Part shown: one piece after another, positions 6,110 to 10,906 of the stretch | Layout of the letters: each line of letters opens with the position of its first letter | How positions within the stretch are numbered: position 1 is the stretch's first letter | Source of the DNA: Coprobacillus sp. | Lineage (GTDB): Bacteria; Bacillota_I; Bacilli_A; RFN20; CAG-826 | NCBI GenBank assembly: GCA_021203745.1 | Contig: JAJQAP010000072.1 | Coordinates: forward strand, 1 to 10,906 | Length of the DNA: 10,906 nucleotides | Direction of reading: 5' to 3' | Translations under genes and position numbers: made by a program | Notes under the pieces: generated by a model | What the model was told of the DNA's origin: nothing | Database searches by the model: none | Seen by the model: the letters and a program-made list of their open reading frames with translations, nothing else

Positions 6110-7147
6110 ATGTCAAAAATAAGAATTGCCATTAACGGCTTTGGACGTATTGGTCGTCTAGCCTTTAGACGAGCTTATGAGACTGGCGATTTTGAAGTCG
6201 TTGCGATTAACGACCTTGTTGACGCTGAAACATTAGCTTATCTACTCAAGTACGATACGACTCATCGTGGCTGGGAGAAAGACAACATCTCCGCAGACAA
6301 AGAGACAAATAGTATCATTTTTAACGGAAAGAAAATTCCTGTGCTCGGTAAAGCCGATCCAAAAGAACTCAATTGGGGTGATTACGGCGCCGACATCATT
6401 CTAGAATGTACAGGTCGTTTTAAAGGAAAGGCCGATGCTCAAGTACATATCGATAATGGTGCTAAAGGTGTTATTATCTCCGCTCCAAGCGACAGTGAGA
6501 CTCCAACATTTGTCTTTGGTGTTAACGATAAAGAGTTAACCAAAGAGATGACTGTTATCTCTGGTGCATCCTGCACAACCAACTGCCTTGCTCCAGTTTG
6601 TAAAGTTCTTTGCAATGAATATGGAATTCAAGGCGGCTTTATGACCACAGTTCACGCATATACAAACGATCAAACAACCCTTGACCTTGCTAAAAAAGGT
6701 AATCTAAGAAGAGGTAGAGCAGCAGCTGCTAACATCGTTCCAACTTCTACTGGTGCGGCAAAAGCTATTAACCTCGTTATTCCTGAACTCAAAGGTGTCC
6801 TTAAGGGAGGCGCAATCCGCGTCCCTGTTATCGATGGATCCCTTGTTGATCTCTCCCTTGTCTTAAAGAAGAAGACAACTGTTGAGGAAATCAACGCTGC
6901 CATGAAGAAAGCTAGTGAAACATACCTCAAAGATGTCCTTGATTACACTGAAGAAGAAATCGTTTCTTCCGATATCATCGGAAATACTCATGGATCAATC
7001 TTTGATGCCACTCAAACAGTGGTCTTTGATGACCCAGATGGCACTCAGCACGTCAAAGTGGTCTCTTGGTACGATAATGAATATTCATATACCTGCCAAT
7101 ATGTGAGACTTGCCAAAGTAATGGCCCATGTCCTTGGCGTTGACTAA
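6110..7147 (+). CDS. gapA: Glyceraldehyde-3-phosphate dehydrogenase (phosphorylating, NAD-dependent)
   Basis: This cytoplasmic glycolytic enzyme oxidises glyceraldehyde-3-phosphate with NAD+ and phosphate to 1,3-bisphosphoglycerate, the substrate of the adjacent pgk product. The 345-aa length is normal. The Rossmann motif is GFGRIG (10-15), and the Asp in VAIND (D35) marks NAD rather than NADP preference. The active-site block SGASCTTNCLAP contains the nucleophile C155, with H182 in VHAYTNDQT. LRRGRAAAANIVPTSTGAAKA and the C-terminal SWYDNEYSY are standard. It looks fully functional. It has its own promoter region and a strong RBS, and a terminator-like hairpin lies 21 nt after its stop, so it may be made in excess over pgk and tpiA. 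The upstream cggR repressor gene typical of Bacillus is missing; the small HTH protein takes that position. Confidence 0.98.
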   Translation: MSKIRIAINGFGRIGRLAFRRAYETGDFEVVAINDLVDAETLAYLLKYDTTHRGWEKDNISADKETNSIIFNGKKIPVLGKADPKELNWGDYGADIILECTGRFKGKADAQVHIDNGAKGVIISAPSDSETPTFVFGVNDKELTKEMTVISGASCTTNCLAPVCKVLCNEYGIQGGFMTTVHAYTNDQTTLDLAKKGNLRRGRAAAANIVPTSTGAAKAINLVIPELKGVLKGGAIRVPVIDGSLVDLSLVLKKKTTVEEINAAMKKASETYLKDVLDYTEEEIVSSDIIGNTHGSIFDATQTVVFDDPDGTQHVKVVSWYDNEYSYTCQYVRLAKVMAHVLGVD

Positions 7148-7168
7148 TATTAATAAACATTAAAAGTT

Positions 7169-7209
7169 AATCAGTGCCTTTCGAGACTATTGGGAGGCAC
7201 TGATTTTTT
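7169..7209 (+). terminator. Terminator-like hairpin between gapA and pgk
   Basis: Perfect 11-bp arms AATCAGTGCCT (7169-7179) and AGGCACTGATT (7195-7205) enclose a 15-nt loop, and six T run from 7204 to 7209. The T-run ends directly at the pgk Shine-Dalgarno GGAGG (7210-7214), leaving no room for a separate pgk promoter. It probably gives partial termination, or protects a processed 5' end of the pgk-tpiA mRNA. Confidence 0.85.
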
Positions 7210-7214
7210 GGAGG
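7210..7214 (+). promoter_or_regulatory. pgk ribosome binding site abutting the hairpin
   Basis: GGAGG, 9 nt before ATG 7224. It starts at the base after the T-run of the preceding hairpin, so hairpin folding and ribosome loading may influence each other. Confidence 0.8.
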
Positions 7215-7223
7215 AAAAGTTAT

Positions 7224-8438
7224 ATGTTAACTGTTAAAGATTTAAAAGATATTAAAGGTAAAGTCGCTGTTGTAAGAGTGGACTTTAATGTCCCATTAAA
7301 GGGAGGAGAAATTAGAGATGATAATCGTATTGTCGCTGCTCTCCCAACCTTACAAGAACTCATTGGTAAAGGTGCTAGACTTGTCTTACTCTCTCACCTA
7401 GGAAAGATTTCTTATAAACTCTCTGATGAAGAGATTGAAGCGGCAAAAGCCAAAAATAACCTCGCTCCTGTTGCAGTGAGATTAGGAGAACTACTTGGTC
7501 AACCAGTAGATTTCTGTCCAGTAACAAGAGGTCCTGAACTAGAAGAAAAGGTTAAAAATTTAAAAGACGGTGGTGTTCTTTTAGTGCAAAACACCCGTTA
7601 TGAAAAAGGTGAAGAAAAGAATGATCCCGAGATTGCAAAAATCTGGGCAGATCTCGCAGATCTCTATGTTATGGATGCCTTTGGAAGCGCTCATAGAGCC
7701 CATGCTTCGACATATGGTATTCCTTCTATCTTAAAAGAAGAGGGTAAACCAGTGGCTATCGGTTATCTTGTGGAAAAAGAAGTCTCCGCCCTAACTCGAT
7801 GCGTTGATGTTAGCGATAGTGATCGTCCATATGTAGCAATCTTAGGTGGTTTTAAAGTCTCCGATAAGATCAAAGTTATCGATTCACTTTTAAAGAAGTG
7901 CGATAAGATCTTAATTGGTGGCGCCATGGCCTATACCTTCATTAAAGCCCAAGGTGGTAAAACTGGTAACTCCCCAGTGGAAGATGATCAACTAGACTAC
8001 GCAAGAAAATGCTTAGAAGAAGCAAAAGGTAGAATCTTACTACCTAGGGATAGTGTGGTGGCTAATGGCTTTGAAGATTGGACCGATAAAAAGACAGTTC
8101 CATCTGATCAGATCCCTGATGGCTATCAAGGACTTGATGTTGGTCCTGAAACTATTAAAGAGTATTCTGAGGTTGTTAAAGGCGCAAAGATGGTGTTCTG
8201 GAATGGACCACTTGGAGTCTTTGAGCAAGATGCATTCCAAAAAGGCACAATTGCAATCTGCGAAGCAGTAAAAGAAATTCCTGATGCCTTTACAGTGTGT
8301 GGCGGTGGTGATAGCGCTGCAGCCATTAAACAGTTTGGTTATTCTGATGACTTCTCTCATGTCTCAACAGGTGGCGGAGCGTCTCTTGAGATGATTGAAA
8401 ACGATGGTCATCTCCCTGGAATTGATATTGTGAGATAA
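7224..8438 (+). CDS. pgk: Phosphoglycerate kinase
   Basis: Phosphoglycerate kinase transfers phosphate from 1,3-bisphosphoglycerate to ADP, the first ATP-yielding step of glycolysis, in the cytoplasm. The 404-aa length is usual. N-domain substrate motifs: VRVDFNVPL (R18, D20, N22), DDNRI (R35), SHLGK (57-61), NTRYEKGEEKNDPE (R125) and DAFGSAHRAHAS (R158). C-domain nucleotide motifs: GPLGVFE (E333), GGGDSAAA (D363) and STGGGASLE (382-389). The SHLGK form without a following Pro resembles Staphylococcus and Mycoplasma enzymes. One oddity is GGFKVSDKI (208-214), where almost all family members have GGAKV; the ATP-contacting K211 is kept. It sits 3 nt before tpiA, so the two are one operon. Whether transcription comes from gapA read-through depends on the hairpin before it. 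Confidence 0.98.
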   Translation: MLTVKDLKDIKGKVAVVRVDFNVPLKGGEIRDDNRIVAALPTLQELIGKGARLVLLSHLGKISYKLSDEEIEAAKAKNNLAPVAVRLGELLGQPVDFCPVTRGPELEEKVKNLKDGGVLLVQNTRYEKGEEKNDPEIAKIWADLADLYVMDAFGSAHRAHASTYGIPSILKEEGKPVAIGYLVEKEVSALTRCVDVSDSDRPYVAILGGFKVSDKIKVIDSLLKKCDKILIGGAMAYTFIKAQGGKTGNSPVEDDQLDYARKCLEEAKGRILLPRDSVVANGFEDWTDKKTVPSDQIPDGYQGLDVGPETIKEYSEVVKGAKMVFWNGPLGVFEQDAFQKGTIAICEAVKEIPDAFTVCGGGDSAAAIKQFGYSDDFSHVSTGGGASLEMIENDGHLPGIDIVR

Positions 8439-8441
8439 ACC

Positions 8442-9197
8442 ATGAGACGTAAATTATTAATGGGCAACTGGAAGATGAATAAACTCAATAGCGAAGCTAA
8501 AGAGTTTGCTCTTTCGGCGACCAAAACGGTAGAAAAAGCTAGCGCAAATAATATCGATATTGGTGTGGCTCCTACCTATCTATCTTTACATACTGTAAAG
8601 CAGTATGCCTCTAAAGATATGATAGTGTGCGCTCAAAACGTCCACTACAAAGAAAGTGGTGCCTTTACTGGAGAAATATCTGCTGATATGCTTCTTGAAG
8701 AAGGTATCACTTGGTCTCTTGTGGGCCACAGTGAACGAAGCACCTATGATAATGAAACCGATGAGAAGTGTAATCTAAAGATTAAATACCTCATCTCGAA
8801 AGGAATGAGACCCCTATACTGTGTTGGTGAAACCCTTCAAGAATTTGAAACAGGAATCACCAAAGAAATAATTAAGCGTCAAATACAAGTGGGTTTACTA
8901 GATATTAACTCCGAGGATGCTAAAAATATTGTTATTGCCTATGAACCAGTTTGGTCAATAGGTACAGGTAAAAATGCCTCAAGCGAAATTGCTGAGGATG
9001 TATGTAAGTATATTAGAGGACTCTTACATGACCTCTTTGGGGATGTAAGTGAAGACATCCGTATCCTTTATGGAGGATCAGTCAAACCAGAAAACATCCG
9101 TGAATATCTCGAGTGTGAAGATGTCGATGGTGCACTTGTAGGAGGAGCGTCTCTTAAAATTGAGTCCTACGAAGCCCTTTTAGATAATATCATTTAG
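8442..9197 (+). CDS. tpiA: Triosephosphate isomerase
   Basis: The enzyme interconverts dihydroxyacetone phosphate and glyceraldehyde-3-phosphate, feeding the gapA product. The 251-aa TIM barrel is of standard length and has all catalytic residues: N9 and K11 in GNWKMNK, H96 in VGHSERS, and E168 in AYEPVW. The flexible loop 6 reads PVWSIGTGK, and the phosphate-binding YGGSVKPENI and DGALVGGASL are both present. The start lies 3 nt after the pgk stop with only a weak GAGAT upstream, so translation is probably coupled to pgk. The 3' stop codon TAG overlaps the Shine-Dalgarno of the next gene, tying the membrane protein into the same transcript. Confidence 0.98.
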   Translation: MRRKLLMGNWKMNKLNSEAKEFALSATKTVEKASANNIDIGVAPTYLSLHTVKQYASKDMIVCAQNVHYKESGAFTGEISADMLLEEGITWSLVGHSERSTYDNETDEKCNLKIKYLISKGMRPLYCVGETLQEFETGITKEIIKRQIQVGLLDINSEDAKNIVIAYEPVWSIGTGKNASSEIAEDVCKYIRGLLHDLFGDVSEDIRILYGGSVKPENIREYLECEDVDGALVGGASLKIESYEALLDNII

Positions 9198-9202
9198 GAG
9201 GT
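9196..9202 (+). promoter_or_regulatory. RBS overlapping the tpiA stop; fixes the BI-1 start at 9209
   Basis: AGGAGGT begins within the tpiA TAG stop. It is 0 nt from ATG 9203 but 6-7 nt from ATG 9209, so 9209 is the functional start and 9203 is not. Confidence 0.85.
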
Positions 9203-9208
9203 ATGCCT

Positions 9209-10006
9209 ATGCCTAGCCCAAGAGACTACGATGAAAATGGTAATTTAAAAAACGACAATGTAATCGATAATGACTATGCCTTAAAACAAAATAAGAGGAC
9301 AGTCTCAGAAACCACCTATACGATGGCTAAGATTTTCCTTTACATGTTTATCCTCCTTTTAATTAGTGCGGGTGTCTCTTTACTTGTGGGATATGGCTTT
9401 TATAGTTGGTCTCTTACTAACCCTAATGCCGCTAACGGATGGATGATTGGTGTTCTCGTAGTCTCTGCTATTGTGCAACTCGTCCTTTGCTTTATGATTA
9501 ATAGGTCAGTAAGACGAGGAAGAGCGATGAGAACAAATGTTCTTGCTATTGTCTATGCTGTTGTGATGGGCTTGATGCTATCCTCATTTACCGCCTGGAT
9601 TGACTGGGAAGTCCTTGGTATAACCTTTGGTTTTACCGCGCTTATCTTCCTTTTAATGGCGGGTATCTCCGCAATCGGTAAAGGACGATTTGAAAGAGGA
9701 GTGGGAACATGTGCGATGGGACTAATAGTTGGCGGTCTTATCATTGGACTAGTTGCCATGTTTATTGCCATATTTGGTAGTTGGGAAGCCTACTATACAA
9801 CCTATACCATCCTTATGGCGGTCCTATTTGTGGCCATGATGCTTATATCACTCGTAGATATAAACAGGGTAAAAAGAATCGTTAACCAAGGTAACGCCAC
9901 AGGGAGTATGTCTTTCTATCTAGCCTTTATTCTCTATACCGATTATATATGTGTCTTTATATACCTCTTACAATTCCTTTTAAGGATCTTTGGAAGACGT
10001 AGATAA
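9209..10006 (+). CDS. Bax inhibitor-1 (BI-1/TMBIM, YetJ-like) family membrane protein
   Basis: A 265-aa protein with a polar ~38-residue N-terminus and about seven hydrophobic segments (roughly 40-64, 78-97, 109-128, 134-155, 168-188, 197-216, 236-258). This matches the seven-helix BI-1 fold. The Bacillus member YetJ is a pH-sensitive Ca2+ leak channel whose two buried aspartates gate the pore. Here D217 in SLVDINRVKRI and D245 in LYTDYICVF are the likely equivalents; the latter corresponds to the family LYLDFINLF motif. Predicted location is the cytoplasmic membrane and a role in ion leak or membrane stress is inferred, not shown. Its RBS lies in the tpiA stop codon, so it is co-expressed with the glycolytic genes. 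A strong terminator follows 24 nt after its stop. Family assignment is fairly secure; function is not. Confidence 0.85.
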   Translation: MPSPRDYDENGNLKNDNVIDNDYALKQNKRTVSETTYTMAKIFLYMFILLLISAGVSLLVGYGFYSWSLTNPNAANGWMIGVLVVSAIVQLVLCFMINRSVRRGRAMRTNVLAIVYAVVMGLMLSSFTAWIDWEVLGITFGFTALIFLLMAGISAIGKGRFERGVGTCAMGLIVGGLIIGLVAMFIAIFGSWEAYYTTYTILMAVLFVAMMLISLVDINRVKRIVNQGNATGSMSFYLAFILYTDYICVFIYLLQFLLRIFGRRR

Positions 10007-10030
10007 ATAATAAAAATATATAGACATTAT

Positions 10031-10060
10031 GAAGAAAATCACCTCGTGTGATTTTTTTCT
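10031..10060 (+). terminator. Intrinsic terminator of the glycolytic/BI-1 operon
   Basis: AAAATCAC (10035-10042) pairs with GTGATTTT (10048-10055) around a CTCGT loop; the stem extends outward to 10031/10059 with one G-U pair. Seven T (10052-10058) form the U-tract. It separates the operon from the rRNA control region. Confidence 0.88.
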
Positions 10061-10071
10061 TTTACTTACTA

Positions 10072-10091
10072 TATATTATATATATAATATA
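10072..10091. repeat. 20-bp perfect AT palindrome in the rRNA upstream region
   Basis: Every base from 10072 to 10091 is A or T and the segment equals its own reverse complement. It contains TATAAT (10083-10088) with a weak TTTACT (10061-10066) 16 bp upstream, so it may also be an upstream rRNA promoter. A small inverted repeat (ACCCTT/AAGGGT, 10097-10110) follows. Confidence 0.5.
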
Positions 10092-10118
10092 ACTACACCC
10101 TTAAAAGGGTCAGAAAAG

Positions 10119-10153
10119 ACATTTTTAGATAAATAAAAAATATTTAAAAATGT
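10119..10153. repeat. Inverted repeat in the UP-element region of the rRNA promoter
   Basis: Arms ACATTTTTA (10119-10127) and TAAAAATGT (10145-10153) can extend to 13 pairs with one G-U (to 10131/10141). The A/T-only core lies about 40-60 bp upstream of the predicted start, where an UP element binds the RNA polymerase alpha subunit. Its end is 2 bp from the -35. Confidence 0.55.
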
Positions 10154-10155
10154 GT

Positions 10156-10184
10156 TTGACAATATACTGTGATAAGTATATTAT
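10156..10184 (+). promoter_or_regulatory. Strong rRNA promoter
   Basis: Consensus TTGACA (10156-10161), 17-bp spacer, TATTAT (10179-10184). The predicted start is G at about 10191. In Bacillus, rRNA promoters starting with G are controlled by GTP level, so similar growth-rate control is plausible. An A/T-rich block upstream fits an UP element. Confidence 0.85.
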
Positions 10185-10190
10185 TATCTA

Positions 10191-10247
10191 GTATGCGGTC
10201 GAGAGACTAATTTTATTTACATATAATATATGTAAGTAAAGGCATAC
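10191..10247 (+). other. rRNA leader hairpin at the transcript 5' end
   Basis: GTATGC (10191-10196) pairs with GCATAC (10242-10247). Inside, 10211-10224 pairs with 10228-10241 (14 pairs, two G-U) around the loop AAT, leaving a one-sided 14-nt bulge (10197-10210). The motif CGAGAGA occurs in that bulge (10200-10206) and again just after the hairpin (10248-10254). The hairpin precedes boxA, as boxB does in other rRNA leaders. Confidence 0.55.
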
Positions 10248-10253
10248 CGAGAG

Positions 10254-10266
10254 ATCTTTGAAAACT
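10254..10266 (+). promoter_or_regulatory. boxA-like rRNA antitermination element
   Basis: ATCTTTGAAAACT closely matches the Firmicute rRNA boxA (TTCTTTGAAAACT), the NusB/NusE binding site that prevents premature termination in rRNA operons. It lies about 90 nt before the 16S 5' end. The rest of the leader has a small hairpin CATCAT/ATGATG (10299-10316) and no other clear element. Confidence 0.75.
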
Positions 10267-10355
10267 AAACAGATGTACGGAACAGCAAACGTCAATTCCA
10301 TCATTTTAATATGATGAAGTTTATAACAATAACCAGATAATAAGAACTAGAATAC

Positions 10356-10906
<551 letters not shown>

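Noticed and set aside
9203..9205. ATG 9203 as start of the BI-1 protein
   Set aside because: It directly abuts the AGGAGGT Shine-Dalgarno with no spacing; ATG 9209 has the correct distance.
1..10006. UGA read as tryptophan (Mycoplasma code)
   Set aside because: All frames are complete without in-frame TGA, and Trp in the conserved proteins is TGG throughout, so no code change is needed.
10222..10227. TATAAT inside the rRNA leader hairpin as a second promoter
   Set aside because: No -35-like hexamer is found 15-19 bp upstream; the match is better explained by the hairpin's AT sequence.

Overview
The window holds a compact stretch of core bacterial chromosome that reads entirely on the + strand. 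It runs from the 3' part of uvrA, through a membrane and redox block (an lgt-phosphatase fusion and a trxB-type reductase) and a whiA + small HTH regulator pair, to a glycolytic cluster (gapA, pgk, tpiA) ending in a Bax-inhibitor-1-like membrane protein. The first ~550 nt of a 16S rRNA gene follow. Gene order, AT-rich composition, AGGAGG ribosome binding sites and the protein sequences point to a Bacilli/Mollicutes-related Firmicute, plausibly an uncultured Erysipelotrichia/RF39-like lineage; this order-level guess is an inference from the 16S and proteins. TGG alone encodes Trp, and all nine visible stop codons are TAA or TAG.

Layout. 1-1664: uvrA, truncated by the window edge. 1703-3871: Lgt fused to a HAD phosphatase. 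3873-4793: thioredoxin reductase-like flavoprotein. 4830-5798: whiA. 5785-6018: 77-aa XRE-type HTH protein overlapping whiA. 6110-7147: gapA with its own promoter and strong RBS. 7169-7209: a terminator-like hairpin touching the pgk RBS. 7224-8438: pgk. 8442-9197: tpiA. 9209-10006: BI-1/TMBIM membrane protein. 10031-10060: intrinsic terminator. 10064-10355: AT-rich rRNA control region with several inverted repeats, a consensus promoter, a leader hairpin and boxA. 10356-end: 16S rRNA.

How the genes fit together. The order uvrA - lgt - ppaX-like phosphatase - trxB - whiA - gapA - pgk - tpiA resembles the Bacillus arrangement (uvrA, hprK-lgt-ppaX, trxB, yvcJ-yvcK-whiA-crh, cggR-gapA-pgk-tpiA). 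Here hprK, yvcJ/yvcK, crh and cggR are absent from their expected places and lgt and the phosphatase have become one protein. This suggests a streamlined genome that kept the enzymes but lost, at this locus, the HPr-kinase/Crh/CggR carbon-control parts. Three consecutive genes (lgt, trxB, whiA) lack a Shine-Dalgarno and carry a perfect TATAAT 5-9 nt before the ATG, as expected for leaderless transcripts.

I did not find a clearly novel defence, mobile or RNA-guided system. The points of interest are the Lgt-HAD fusion with a substituted catalytic position, the leaderless trio, the gapA/pgk hairpin and the structured rRNA upstream region.
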